Assembly: GCA_022705325.1 (NCBI GenBank)
Contig: JAKJER010000017.1
Span: 1 to 64,000, forward strand
From: Planctomycetota bacterium
GTDB taxonomy: Bacteria > Planctomycetota > Phycisphaerae > SM23-33
Length of the DNA stretch: 64,000 nt
Direction: 5' to 3'
Below the pieces are notes generated by a model. It ran no database searches. It was not told the DNA's origin and saw only the letters and a program-made list of their open reading frames with translations. Below, in pieces: positions 25,184 through 35,100 of the stretch. The position numbers and the translations under genes were made by a program. Position 1 is the first letter of the stretch. The number at the start of each line of letters is the position of its first letter.

Positions 25184-26530
25184 CTAGATGCGCCATGGCT
25201 TTCGATAGGCCCGGCTGAGCATGCGGTCGGCGGTCTCGTCGTTGACGAACTTCTCCGTTTCCCAGTTCCAGGTGAGCTTTCGGCCCAGGCGGCAGGCGAT
25301 GTCGCCGACGATGGTGATGGCGGTGGCGGCGTGGCCGGCCTCCACCGGGGCTACCGGTTCGCGTCGCGTCTTGATGCACTCCAGGAAGTTGCCGTGGTGG
25401 CTGTTGGACTCGTAGAGGTGCTCCTGGTCGGGGCCGATGGTCTCGCGGAGCAGCGAGGCGGGCTCGGCCTTGATCCCGCCGCGCCACACGTGGACCCAGC
25501 CCTTGTCGCCGATGAACTGCACGCCCTGGGGGTTCTGCTTGTTGTCGGTGAAGTTCAGGACCAGCCCGGCCGGCGTGGTGTAATTGATGTTCCAGGTGAT
25601 GGACGTGTTGGCCAGTCCCTCGGTGGGATAGGCGGCCTTGCCCTCGATGGTGACGGTCTTCTGGCCCAGCGTGGGCTGGCCCCACAGGGCGATGTCGGTG
25701 TGGTGGACACCCCAGGACTGCACCCAGCCGACGCAGTAGTCGAGGATGAAGTACCAGTTGAAGGAGCACTTGAGATCGTTGTATGGCGTCCATGGGGCCG
25801 GGCCCAGCCACAGTTCGTAGTCGATGTCCGGCGGAGCGGGCTTGGGCTCGGCGTTGGGCAGGCTTCGTCCGCCGGGCACGCCGACCTTCACCGTGTGGAC
25901 CTTGCCCAGGTAGCCGTTGCGGGCCAACTCGCAGGCGAAGCGGAACCGCCGGTCGCTCCGCTGCTGCGTGCCGATCTGGAACACCCGCCCGTAGCGCCGC
26001 ACCACGCCGATCAGCGCCCGCCCCTCGGCCACCGTCAGCGACAGGGCCTTCTCGCAGTACACGTCCTTGCCGGACTTGAGGGCGTAGATCGAGGCCAGCA
26101 CGTGCCAGTTCTCCGGCGCGGCGATAAACACCGCGTCGATGTCGTCGCGCCCGGTCAGTTCGCGGAAGTCCTGGTAGGCGGCGCAGCCCTTGTACGTGCC
26201 GGCAGGGGCGGCCTTGGCGTAGTGCGCGTCGGCCTTGGCCTTGTAGTGCTGGGCCTTCTTGCTCTGCGGATCGCAGGCGGCCAGCACCTGCGTGTTGCTG
26301 AAGCCCAGCGACGCGTCGAAGTGGTTGCCCCCGCGGCTGCCCGTGCCGATCACGCCCACGGTGATCCGCTCGCTGGGGGCGGGGCGGTCCTCCTTGCCCA
26401 GGGCCGAGGCGGGCACGAACGCCGGGGCGGCCGACGCGAGAAGGATCGTCCCCGACGCGGCCGCCGAACGCTCCAGCAGCCCCCGCCGAGAGATCAGCCG
26501 CCCGTTGCCGCCAGTGGTCTTGCTCGTCAT
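25184..26530 (-). CDS. Gfo/Idh/MocA-family NAD(P)-dependent oxidoreductase, Tat-exported
   Basis: A 448-residue protein from the ATG at 26530; the upstream in-frame start lacks a good site. ISRRGLLERSAAASGTILLA is a Tat signal. The NAD fold begins ITVGVIGTGSRGGNHFDASL, and EKALSLTVAEGRALI corresponds to the conserved EKP-type lysine motif (here EKA). The C-terminal domain includes INYTTPAGLVLNFTDNKQNP. These planctomycete secreted dehydrogenases carry a tightly bound cofactor and act on sugars; substrate unknown. It is divergent from the GH109-like gene at 26805. Confidence 0.87.
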   Translation of the reverse strand: MTSKTTGGNGRLISRRGLLERSAAASGTILLASAAPAFVPASALGKEDRPAPSERITVGVIGTGSRGGNHFDASLGFSNTQVLAACDPQSKKAQHYKAKADAHYAKAAPAGTYKGCAAYQDFRELTGRDDIDAVFIAAPENWHVLASIYALKSGKDVYCEKALSLTVAEGRALIGVVRRYGRVFQIGTQQRSDRRFRFACELARNGYLGKVHTVKVGVPGGRSLPNAEPKPAPPDIDYELWLGPAPWTPYNDLKCSFNWYFILDYCVGWVQSWGVHHTDIALWGQPTLGQKTVTIEGKAAYPTEGLANTSITWNINYTTPAGLVLNFTDNKQNPQGVQFIGDKGWVHVWRGGIKAEPASLLRETIGPDQEHLYESNSHHGNFLECIKTRREPVAPVEAGHAATAITIVGDIACRLGRKLTWNWETEKFVNDETADRMLSRAYRKPWRI

Positions 26531-26804
26531 GATCGCGTGTCCTTTCTGTCGTCCCGTAGGGACCAGGTGGTCAAGCCCTGAGATCGGGACCAAGCGCAGC
26601 GAACCGGTTCACCATGCTACCCGTCTAACGCCGGCCGCAACAGGGGATTTCGGCCCGAAAGACGCAGATCGGGCGTCATCACCAGGACCTGCCTGCCGGC
26701 AGACAGGCCACGGAGGGCCAAAGGGAGACCACAAAGAAGCGGCGCCTGCAATGCCTGGGCGGAGCCGTTCGTTTGCGATGAAGGTCACTTTAGGAGATCC
26801 CATC

Positions 26805-28130
26805 ATGGCCAGACCCATCCGCCGTCGCAGACTGCTCCAGGGAACGCTGGCCGCCGCGGCGGGAGCGACCGCGACGTCCGCACTGCGCGGCCAGGCGCCC
26901 GCCGCCAAGACCGCCTCGACGCCAGGTGAGCCGAGACCCGTTCGCATCGGGGTGATCGGAACGGGCGGGCGAGGGACCGGGCTGCTGGGCGGCCTGCTGA
27001 CGATGAAGGGGCTGGACGTCCCGGCCGTCTGCGACGTCCGCCCTGCCGCGGCCGAGAACGCCAGGAACATGGTGCTCCGCGCCGGGCGATCGGCCTGCGA
27101 GACCTACACGGCCGGCGAGGAGGACTTCAAGCGACTCCTGGACCGAAGCGACCTGGACGGCGTGATCATCGCCACCCCGTGGGAGTGGCACACGCCGATG
27201 AGCGTTTACGCCATGAAGGCGGGCAAGTACGTGGGCTGCGAGGTGCCCATCGCGCTGACCGTCGAGGAGTGCTGGCAGCTCGTGGACACCTGCGAGCAGA
27301 CCGGCGTCGGCTGCATGATGATGGAGAACTGGAGCTTCCGTCGCGACAACCTGGCCGTTCTCAACATGATCCGCCAGGGGCTGCTGGGCGAGATCATTCA
27401 CTGCCACTGCGCCCACAGCCACAACTGCATGCACTGGTACTTCGACGGGCGCGGCTACCCGCGCTGGTCGGGCCGGCACCTCATCCGCCGCAACTGCGAC
27501 CTGTATCCCACCCACAGCCTCGGGCCCGTCCTGAGCTGGATGGACCTCAACTGCGGCGACCGCATCGACTACGTCACCTCCACGGCCAGCCGCTGCCTGG
27601 GCATCCGCGGGCAGCTTCTCAAGAAGTACGGACCTAACCACCCGCCGCTCAAGGAGAAGTACCTCCAGGGCGACATCGTGACCACCGTCGCCAGGACGGT
27701 CAAGGGCAACACGCTGGTCATCAACAACGACATGCAGACCCCGCGCCCCTACGACAACCGCTGGGAGATCGAGGGCACCAACGGGCTGTACAATGAGCAG
27801 CGCAACGCCGTCTACATCCACGGCGTGAGCCCCAAGCACGAACAGTGGGAGCCGTTCGCCCCCTACCAGGAGAAGTACGACCACAAGTGGTGGAAGGAAA
27901 TGCAGGCCTCCGCGGGCGGGCACGGCGGAACCGATTATCTGGAACTGGACAAGTTCGTCCAGGCGGTGCGGGCCAAGGGGCCCACGCCCATCAGCGTGTA
28001 CGACTCGGTGGTGATGAGCGTGATCTTCCCGCTGTCGGAGCAGTCGATCACGAAGGGCTCGGCCCCGGTCAAGTGCCCGGACTTCACCCGCGGCAAGTGG
28101 GAAAAGAGCAAGCCGTACTTTGCGGTCTAG
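26805..28130 (+). CDS. GH109-like Gfo/Idh/MocA-fold glycosidase, exported
   Basis: A 441-residue protein from the ATG at 26805 (AGGAG at 26792-26796), with a Tat-type N-terminus (RPIRRRRLLQGTLAAAAGA). The nucleotide-binding motif is RIGVIGTGGRGTGLLGG. The segment RNCDLYPTHSLGPVLSWMDL matches the YPTHxLGP motif of glycoside hydrolase family 109, which removes alpha-N-acetylgalactosamine by an NAD-dependent redox mechanism. The conserved lysine motif reads YVGCEVPIALTVEE, with E rather than EKP, also common in GH109. Substrate is inferred from the family. Convergent with the GH51 gene downstream. Confidence 0.83.
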   Translation: MARPIRRRRLLQGTLAAAAGATATSALRGQAPAAKTASTPGEPRPVRIGVIGTGGRGTGLLGGLLTMKGLDVPAVCDVRPAAAENARNMVLRAGRSACETYTAGEEDFKRLLDRSDLDGVIIATPWEWHTPMSVYAMKAGKYVGCEVPIALTVEECWQLVDTCEQTGVGCMMMENWSFRRDNLAVLNMIRQGLLGEIIHCHCAHSHNCMHWYFDGRGYPRWSGRHLIRRNCDLYPTHSLGPVLSWMDLNCGDRIDYVTSTASRCLGIRGQLLKKYGPNHPPLKEKYLQGDIVTTVARTVKGNTLVINNDMQTPRPYDNRWEIEGTNGLYNEQRNAVYIHGVSPKHEQWEPFAPYQEKYDHKWWKEMQASAGGHGGTDYLELDKFVQAVRAKGPTPISVYDSVVMSVIFPLSEQSITKGSAPVKCPDFTRGKWEKSKPYFAV

Positions 28131-28169
28131 CAAGGAAGATCGCCGGGCAGGGCCCGGCAGTTTCGGCAT

Positions 28170-30203
28170 TCACTTCTCAAACGTGATTCGCGTGAGCGAG
28201 GCTGGCGGGAAGGTATGGGTGAGCTTGCCGCCGGAGACGTTCAGCGTCGTCTCGGCCGGGTGGACGGACCGGGGGGCGTCGGCCGTGTTCGTGGAAAGGC
28301 AGCTCTCGCCGGCCAGCGTGATCGCCCGGGCCCGCGTGCGGGCGTCGAAGCCCGCCAGGGCGATCTCCGTGGGGACAGCCCTCTCGTCGTCGCGGTTGAT
28401 GACGAACAGCGTGCATTGCTTGCCCGCCTTGTCCAGCAGGGCGACCGCGTCCAGCGCGGGCACCCTCCCGCGCCGCCCCAGCCATTTGCCCGAGGCCTCG
28501 AACGAGGGCGACTCGATCTTCGCCTCCACGGGCACGGTCCCTTTCTGGCTCGCGTAGAGATGCGTCACCCACCAGACCGGATGGGGGTAGACGATCCCGT
28601 GCTGTTTGCCCAGGCCTCCCCCGTGGTTGACCAGGGCGGAATGCGTCACCAGCTCCACCACGCCCTTGGAGCGGATGGCCGCGTGCAGGATGTTCGCCGT
28701 CCAGAGGGCGTCGGTCTGCGAGACGTTGCGCGGCAGATTGCGGTGCTGGGTGAACACCTGCAACTCGGTCACCGCCAGGCGGGGCGCCAGGCCCGCCTCA
28801 ACCATCGGGCGCGTCAGCGAGGCGATGTCCTGATCGAACCGGGCCGACCAGGCCATGAAGTCGCGGAACACCTCGCCCGTGTCCGCGTCGGCGGGGATGT
28901 GGCTGCCGGGGAGGAAATGGGCCGACAGCGACCGCACCGCCTTGCCGGCGCCTTTGACCACCTCGCGATTCCACCGCGCGTCGTTGCCGTTGGCGATCAG
29001 GTCGATGGTCGGGTCCGCCCGCTTCATCGCGGCGGCGAACTCCAGGTAGCGCTTGGCGTAGCCGCCGGCGTCCACGTGGCCGATCTGCCAGCCGCCGTAC
29101 AGCTCGTTGCCCACCTCCCACAGGCGGACGTTCCAGGGCTTGGCCCGCCCGTTGGCGGCCCGCAGCTTGCCCATCTCGCTGGTCGCCGGGCCGTTGCAGT
29201 ACTCCACCCACTGGCGGGCCTCCCCGGCGGAACCGTCGCCCGCGTTGACGCAGATGAGCGGCTCGGCCCCCACCAGCTCGCACAGCGTCAGCCACTCGTC
29301 GCTGCCCACGTGGCCCCATTCCATCACGCCGGGCCAGGCAGGGTTGGTCCGCACGGGCCTCTTCTCGAGCGGGCCGACGCCGTCCTTCCAGTGATAGCCG
29401 CTGGCGAAGTTGCCGCCCGGAAACCGCAGCAGCGGCAGGCTCGCTCTGCGAAGGTAGTCCACCACCTCCTTGTCCCAGCCGCGGACGTGGTCGCCCGGAA
29501 ACAGCAGCGCGCGGGCCAGCTCGAAACGCCCGGGGGGCAGGTGCAGTTCCAGCCGCAGGGCCCGCCCGGGCGGGACTTCCACCGTCGCGTCCAGGTCCAT
29601 CTTCACCGTGGCCTGCCGCCAGTCGGGATACACCGCCACCATCGCCTGGCCCAGCGGCTTGCCCTCGCCCGTGGCCACGCGGGCGGTGATGCTGCCGGGC
29701 CGGGTCTGGCGCAGCGCCTCGCCGCGGGCGGTGAGCGTCAATTCGCACCGCCGCGTCCGCCACACGGGCAGGTAGACAGCCGTGACGACGGCAACGGGAC
29801 GATCCGCCTTGACCTCCATGGCGTCCTGGTCCTCGTGCGGACCGGGCACCGCCCGGGCCTGCGCGTCGCTCTCGGCGAACCAGTGCGGGGCGAAACCGCG
29901 CTGCACCGCCCGCTCCAGATGCCGCTGGTCTTCCGACGCGCCCCTGCGGCTGTGGTAGAACATCCCGTCGCGGCCCTTCCAGCGGCTGGCCGGGGCGAAC
30001 TCGGGATTCGCCGCCACCTGGGCCCAGGCGCCCAGATAGACGTTGCGGGCCAGATGCTCGGTGAACTTGCCGAACAGCCTCCGCGAGATGGGCGGGTCTC
30101 GCCGGGCCGCGTCGACCGCAATGCGGGCGGCGGGAGCGCCGAGGGCGAGCACCGAAGCGAAGAAAAGCGAGCAGGACGCGGCTACCGGGTGCAGGAGTCT
30201 CAT
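28170..30203 (-). CDS. alpha-L-arabinofuranosidase-like glycoside hydrolase, family GH51
   Basis: A 677-residue secreted protein (signal peptide ends near ALGAPAA). After an N-terminal beta-domain, the barrel shows LRFPGGNFASGYHWKDGVGP, then LWEVGNELYGGWQIG, where the glutamate of GNE is the acid/base residue of clan GH-A. VTELQVFTQH supplies the likely nucleophile glutamate (TE). The C-terminal beta-sandwich ends LTRITFEK. It would release arabinose from arabinoxylan or arabinan side chains. This fits the CE15 esterase, sulfatase and GH109 genes in the same window. GAGG precedes the ATG at 30203. Confidence 0.88.
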   Translation of the reverse strand: MRLLHPVAASCSLFFASVLALGAPAARIAVDAARRDPPISRRLFGKFTEHLARNVYLGAWAQVAANPEFAPASRWKGRDGMFYHSRRGASEDQRHLERAVQRGFAPHWFAESDAQARAVPGPHEDQDAMEVKADRPVAVVTAVYLPVWRTRRCELTLTARGEALRQTRPGSITARVATGEGKPLGQAMVAVYPDWRQATVKMDLDATVEVPPGRALRLELHLPPGRFELARALLFPGDHVRGWDKEVVDYLRRASLPLLRFPGGNFASGYHWKDGVGPLEKRPVRTNPAWPGVMEWGHVGSDEWLTLCELVGAEPLICVNAGDGSAGEARQWVEYCNGPATSEMGKLRAANGRAKPWNVRLWEVGNELYGGWQIGHVDAGGYAKRYLEFAAAMKRADPTIDLIANGNDARWNREVVKGAGKAVRSLSAHFLPGSHIPADADTGEVFRDFMAWSARFDQDIASLTRPMVEAGLAPRLAVTELQVFTQHRNLPRNVSQTDALWTANILHAAIRSKGVVELVTHSALVNHGGGLGKQHGIVYPHPVWWVTHLYASQKGTVPVEAKIESPSFEASGKWLGRRGRVPALDAVALLDKAGKQCTLFVINRDDERAVPTEIALAGFDARTRARAITLAGESCLSTNTADAPRSVHPAETTLNVSGGKLTHTFPPASLTRITFEK

Positions 30204-30284
30204 GGCGGTTCCTCGAATGCGGATGGAGTGTAGTCGCCTGCGCCCGACGTGTGAAGGATAAACCGGGATCCTCTCGAGCCGGGG

Positions 30285-30318
30285 TCACTGAAGCCACCCG
30301 GCCTGGTCACTTCAGTGA
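30285..30318. promoter_or_regulatory. hairpin/inverted repeat between divergent GH51 and UroD-like genes
   Basis: TCACTGAAG (30285-30293) and CTTCAGTGA (30310-30318) form a perfect 9-bp inverted repeat with a 16-base centre. It lies between the GH51 start (30203, minus) and the UroD-like start (30396, plus), a natural place for a shared operator. The function is inferred. Confidence 0.3.
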
Positions 30319-30395
30319 TCCAGGGCACGAATCCCACGGGAATTTTCTGTTCATTGCGGGCGTCGCCTCGCGTTGTTCTTCTGAGGAGTCCAGAC

Positions 30396-31427
30396 ATGAA
30401 GCCGATCGAGCGCATGACCAACATTCAGGCGGGCCGGCCCGCGGACCGCACACCGTGGGTGCCGTCGGTCTACGAGCACGGAGCGGCCCTGCTGGGGCGC
30501 AGCCCCACCGAGGTCAGCCGCGACGCCGACCTGATGGCCCAGGCCGCCCTCAAGGCGTTCGAGACGTACGGGCACGACATCGTCACCGTCGGCATCGACA
30601 TCTACAACATCGAGGCGGAGGCGTTCGGCTGTGGCCTGGCCTCGCACGAGGACGACAACTCCATCCCCGGCGTGCTGACCCACCCCCTAAGGGGCGACGA
30701 GCCGGACGTCGCCTCGCTCACGGTCCCTCAGGTCGGGCCGGGCAACCGGCTGGGCGTGATCGCGAAGGCCGTCGAGCAGGTGGTGAATCGCATCGGCGAC
30801 CAGGTGTGGGTCTACGCCTGCATGGGCGGGCCGTGGTCGCAGGCGGTGGAGCTGCGCGGCTTCGAGGACCTCATCGCCGACCTGTACAGCGACAAGTCGC
30901 GGGTGCACGCCCTGATGGACAAGACGGCTGAGCTGGCCATCCAGCACGCCGACCGGCTGTGCCGCCTGGGCGCGGGCGTCTACCTCTACGAGTCGTGGGC
31001 GACCATGCCGCTGATCGACCCGAAGATCTTCGAGGAGTTCGTTGTGCCCTACAACCGGCGCGTGACCCAGCACGTGCGGGCGAAGTTCGAGGTCCCCCCG
31101 CCGGCCATCATCATGGGCGGTAACATCACGCTGCTGATGGACTACTTCGTCCAGGCGGGCACGGGCCTGATCGCCTGCGACTACAACGCCGACTTCGACT
31201 TCGTCCGCTCGCGGACGGCCGGGCGGTCCATCGTCGTCCGCGGCTGCGTGGACCCCAAGGCCATCGAGCGCGGTGCGTGGGAGAGCCTGGAGTCGGCGAT
31301 CGGCAAGCTGGCGGCCAAGTCAAAGGGGATGGTCAACTTCGTCTGGGGCTGCGGGTGCGTGTCGTTCAAGACGCCCGTCGAGAGCGTGCTGAAGTTCCGC
31401 GATCTGTGTGCGGCTGCGGGGCGGTGA
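30396..31427 (+). CDS. uroporphyrinogen decarboxylase (URO-D)-family protein, likely methyltransferase-type
   Basis: A 343-residue cytosolic protein from the ATG at 30396 after TGAGGAG. MKPIERMTNIQAGRPADRTP is the typical opening of URO-D-fold proteins. ACMGGPWSQAVELRGFEDLI and ALMDKTAELAIQHADRL match the family, and VNFVWGCGCVSFKTPVESVL is a C-terminal GC-C segment resembling the zinc-binding cysteines of corrinoid/methyltransferase members. It is therefore probably a methyltransferase of unknown substrate and not the haem-biosynthesis enzyme. It stands alone, divergent from the GH51 gene. Confidence 0.82.
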   Translation: MKPIERMTNIQAGRPADRTPWVPSVYEHGAALLGRSPTEVSRDADLMAQAALKAFETYGHDIVTVGIDIYNIEAEAFGCGLASHEDDNSIPGVLTHPLRGDEPDVASLTVPQVGPGNRLGVIAKAVEQVVNRIGDQVWVYACMGGPWSQAVELRGFEDLIADLYSDKSRVHALMDKTAELAIQHADRLCRLGAGVYLYESWATMPLIDPKIFEEFVVPYNRRVTQHVRAKFEVPPPAIIMGGNITLLMDYFVQAGTGLIACDYNADFDFVRSRTAGRSIVVRGCVDPKAIERGAWESLESAIGKLAAKSKGMVNFVWGCGCVSFKTPVESVLKFRDLCAAAGR

Positions 31428-31441
31428 AGAAGAAGACGGCC

Positions 31442-31792
31442 TCAGAGGCACGGAGGACGCAGGGGAATTCTTCGGTCGGTCCTAAGGGTCGTAGGACGGA
31501 CCGGTCCCACCTGTGAGCACTGCTGTTGGTTTCGCGCGTAGGCGCGGAGGGTGGCCCGGCCGCGGGTGGAATGGGCGAGGCGCCCGGCGAGGTGGGCCTT
31601 TCGCTCGGCCAGCACCGGGCAGTTGCGCCGGCAGAGGTCGGCCAGGCGATTGAGCCGATCGTGTCGGGCATTGGCGATCGGGCCTGACTGGGCGGTCAGT
31701 TTTCCGGCCTGGTCGTACCGTTCGGCCTGGAGGTGCTCGGCCTGTTGGGCCAGGAGAGATTCCAACTGCGCGAGGAAATCTTCGCCGGTCAT
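31442..31792 (-). CDS. small helical protein, FlgN-like, with repeat-derived C-terminus
   Basis: A 116-residue protein from the ATG at 31792, which overlaps the stop of the preceding small gene (ATGA). Residues 1-88 are alpha-helical and charged (QLESLLAQQAEHLQAERYDQ, then LNRLADLCRRNCPVLAER), with a pattern like FlgN-type flagellar export chaperones. The last ~25 residues (QVGPVRPTTLRTDRR and on) are encoded by a palindromic repeat at 31473-31503 and look unrelated to the rest, so the original end may lie near residue 90. FlgN identity is a guess from pattern only. Confidence 0.5.
   Translation of the reverse strand: MTGEDFLAQLESLLAQQAEHLQAERYDQAGKLTAQSGPIANARHDRLNRLADLCRRNCPVLAERKAHLAGRLAHSTRGRATLRAYARNQQQCSQVGPVRPTTLRTDRRIPLRPPCL
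31473..31503. repeat. palindromic repeat overlapping the 3' end of the FlgN-like gene
   Basis: CGGTCGGTCCTA (31473-31484) pairs with TAGGACGGACCG (31492-31503) with one mismatch around a 7-base loop. Adjacent sequence (about 31441-31460, CAGAGGCACGGAGGACGCAG) resembles the AGAGGCAC repeat found at 51 kb. The hairpin is translated as part of the FlgN-like protein's C-terminus. Confidence 0.55.
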
Positions 31793-31986
31793 CTCGCAGC
31801 CCCGTCCGGCTGGTCGGGGCCGTCTGGACGCCGGCGAACCTCCTGAAGCAGTTGGCGGGCGTCGGCCTTGTCGACGACCGCCGGAGGGACGGGAGAGCGA
31901 CTGGTTCTCAAGCGCGGGTTGACAAGATTCTGACAGCCAGAGCATAGTCGCACTTTCCCCCGGTCCGGACTTTCGCTCGGGAGCAT
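31789..31986 (-). CDS. small hypothetical protein upstream of FlgN-like gene
   Basis: About 65 residues from the ATG at 31986; an alternative ATG lies at 32028. It contains a single CxxC pair (RLCSGCQNLV) and a basic C-terminal half (VDKADARQLLQEVRRRP). The stop overlaps the start of the FlgN-like gene by 4 bases, which argues that both are translated. In a flagellar setting a FlgM-like anti-sigma protein often precedes FlgN, but I see no firm FlgM motif. Unrecognised. Confidence 0.38.
   Translation of the reverse strand: MLPSESPDRGKVRLCSGCQNLVNPRLRTSRSPVPPAVVDKADARQLLQEVRRRPDGPDQPDGAAR
31919..31948 (+). promoter_or_regulatory. candidate sigma-70-type promoter for the STAND operon
   Basis: TTGACA at 31919-31924 is a perfect -35 box. 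CATAGT at 31943-31948 is a 4-of-6 -10 box at an 18-base spacing. It reads toward the STAND gene and lies inside the divergent small gene. No other promoter-like sequence was seen upstream of the operon. Confidence 0.3.
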
Positions 31987-32111
31987 TGACACCCGTCCAG
32001 GCCCGATGCACAATGGCACGCAGTTCATTGCATGTCAGAGCTTTGGCTGGGCTTGTTTTGAAAGCGTGGAGTCTGTACCACTTTACCGGTGACCGGACGA
32101 GGTCTCACGGC

Positions 32112-35100
32112 GTGGATACGGGAACAACCATTGGTCGTCTCGGAAACAGCATCAAGGCATATGCCCCTCGTATCTTCGTCAGCTCCACCTCCCGAGACCT
32201 GGGCACGTACCGCCAACTCGTATGCCATGAACTCTGGGTGGGAGACTATCACCCCGTCGTTCAGGAGCACTTTCCGTCCGACCCACGGAGGCTGTCGGTC
32301 TTTCTGGAAGAGCAGATCGACAGGTGCGATGCCGTCATCTGCTTGATCGGCCCTCGCTTTGGGGAAGCCCCGGACCCGCAGGGGGGACCGCTGCGTTCCT
32401 ACACGCAACTCGAGTACGACACCGCCCGCAAGCTCGAAAAGGACGTCTATGTGTTTCTGGCCTCGCCGGAATGCGCTCTGGATGATGACACCCCCGAAGC
32501 GGAGGAGATGCGTCGGCTGCAGCAAGCATACATTGAGTCGGTTCAGCGAGTGGATCAGAGCATCTGCAAGATGTTCTCCAGCCCCGAGGACCTGCGGGCG
32601 AATATCGTTCGCCTGGTCCCTCTGTTGGGGAAGCTGAAGCAGGGCAGGAATGCGACCCAGCGACCGTCGCCCTATCCCTATTTCGCGGGTCGCCAGCTCG
32701 AGCTGCAGCAGTTGACCGCCTCTGCGACACAGTCCGAGCAGTGCGTTATAGTAGTCCTGGGACCGCCTGGGGTGGGAAAGACGACCCTGGCATGGGAGTG
32801 GTTCGCCAAGCACCTTCCTGAAGCGTTTTCCGCCGCGTTCTGGTGTCCGTCTGACGAGAACCAGTATACCTTCGACGTGTTTCTGGACTACGCCCTGGAG
32901 TATCTGCTGCGAGGCAAGTACGACAAGCGGTCGTGCCCGGGCATCGCAACCCGCGTCCAGATGCTGGTGCAGCAGTTGCTGGATCGCCCGTGCCTGCTGG
33001 TGATCGACGGGATGGAGAAATGGCTCAGAGCGTGGATGATGAGGAGGGAGTCGTTGCCCGCGGCCGCGCCGACCGATGGGCGGGCTGAAGGCCAGGAAGG
33101 CGTCGACCTGTTTCTGAGCCAGATCGCGCTCATTTCCGGCGGCAGTCACGTCGTGCTGACGTCCCGTGTCCTGCCGTCCATGCTGGATACGGCTCCTCAC
33201 TCCGCCATTCCGGTAATGGAGGAAGTCAAAGAAGCCAGGTTGCAGGGGCTGGATGACGAAGCGGCCATCGCGCTGTTGCGCGAGCTGGGGGTGCGGGCCA
33301 GCCCGGAGGAGATGCTGACCGTTGCCAAGAGGTTCGACAAGCACCCCCTGAGCCTGACGATCATGGGCAAGCTGGCGGTCAGGAACTATGGCGGCAGCAT
33401 GGATCGCTTCCGCTCCGACGAATGGCTGATTGCGCGTGACCAGAAGCTCACGCAGTTGCTGGAGGAGATGCAGCAGGCCCTGCCGGCAAGACAAGACAGT
33501 GAACATCTCCTTGATTTGCTGGCCCGCTTCATCGAGACCCCTTCGTACGAGCGGTTCTCGACGTTTCTTCGGTGGCTCGTCGTCGCGTCCGGCCGTGCAG
33601 GCCTGGTAGCTCGGCCGACCCTGCACCTGAGCGACGACGCGCTGCGCGAAGCACTGGCGATCCTCGACGACTGGTCTCTGATCGCATGGGACCGCAAGAC
33701 TGACTTGCTCTACTTGTCTCCCCTGGTCCGGGAACACTTTCGCCGGATCAGTAGCCGGTCGCTTCAGGTGGATACTGCTTTGGCGGAATGGTACTTGGCT
33801 GCGGACGTGGCGCCAGATGCTCAGTCCCTGCAGGACGTGGCCAGTCGCATCCTCGGGTTCAAGCATGCCCTGCGGGCACAGAACAAGGGCCTGGGCAACA
33901 AGGCCATTCTGGCGCCGATGTCAGACTGCTGCTCTCTATGCGAATGGCTGGCCCAGTGGGGGCATCAGTCGACCGGCATCGATCTGCTGTCCAGCGTGGT
34001 CGCCCAGACGGAACAGCCAAACCGAAGTCTGCACCTCGTCAGCCGTGGCGCACTCTACCAGGACCTGGGGAAACTCGTGCCAGCCCGGGATGACCTGACC
34101 AAGGCCATCCAGTGGCTGGACGGGAACTTCTGGCGCCGGTACAGACACCGGGAGGTGTTGGCCGGCGCTTACATGAACAGGGGAAATGCCAACTCCCGTT
34201 CCGCGAATCCCGCCCAGGCCGTGTCCGACCTCAACCGCGCACTTCAGATACTGAGTAGGCCGTTTCGGCGCCACCGTCAGAACCACCGGATTCTTGTGGC
34301 AGATATCCTGACCAACCGCGGTGCGGCCAACCGGGACCTGGGGCACCTGTCGGCAGCGGAACGGGACGCCACAGAAGCAATGCAGGTTCTTCTCGCCTGC
34401 CTCGCCTCCGGGGCCTGCCCGTCCCCTCGGCTGAACGAGCGCATCGCCCGTGTGATGATAAACCGAGGCAATGCCCGGGCAAACGGTCGCCAGTATGCTG
34501 CTGCAGACGATGACTATCGCCAGGCAATCCAGAGACTGACGCAGGAGGCCGGCAGCACCGAGAGCAAGTCATCCCTTCTGCCACTGGCCCACGCCATGCG
34601 CGGGCTGTTGCTCAGCGACACGGGGAGGCACGAAGAGTCACGGACTGAGCACGATGTGGCGGTGACGTTGTTGTCAGAACTGGTCAGCCAGGGCCGGGAG
34701 GATTGTCAAATCCTCTTGGGCCTGGCTTACGCCAACCGCGCCGAGACTCTGATCGCCCTGAGCGATCTGCAGGGAGCCGGCGAGGATGCCGACGCCGCCA
34801 CTCGCCTTTATAAGCAGGCCGCCTGGGAAGATTCTTCCGAGCTTGCGTTGTGGGGGGCGGCCAATGAGACGGCCCTTTGGGGGCTGAATCATATCCTCAA
34901 GAAGATCCCGTCCGCCGACCCAGGCGAGTCCGGACTGTTCCGGTCCTGGTTCGCCCTGCGCCTCGCCATGGGCCCCCACGTTCTCGCGCTCTTCGTGAGG
35001 GAATTGACAGGAGTCATTCGACTGGTGCATCGCCATGATGCACCGTTCAGCGCGCAGGCCGTGGTGGCCATGCTGAAGATGCTCGAGAAGGATCTGGCGA

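Noticed and set aside
26259..26804. N-terminal extension of the GH109-like gene
   Set aside because: It overlaps the divergent oxidoreductase gene antisense; the Tat signal and AGGAG fix the start at 26805.
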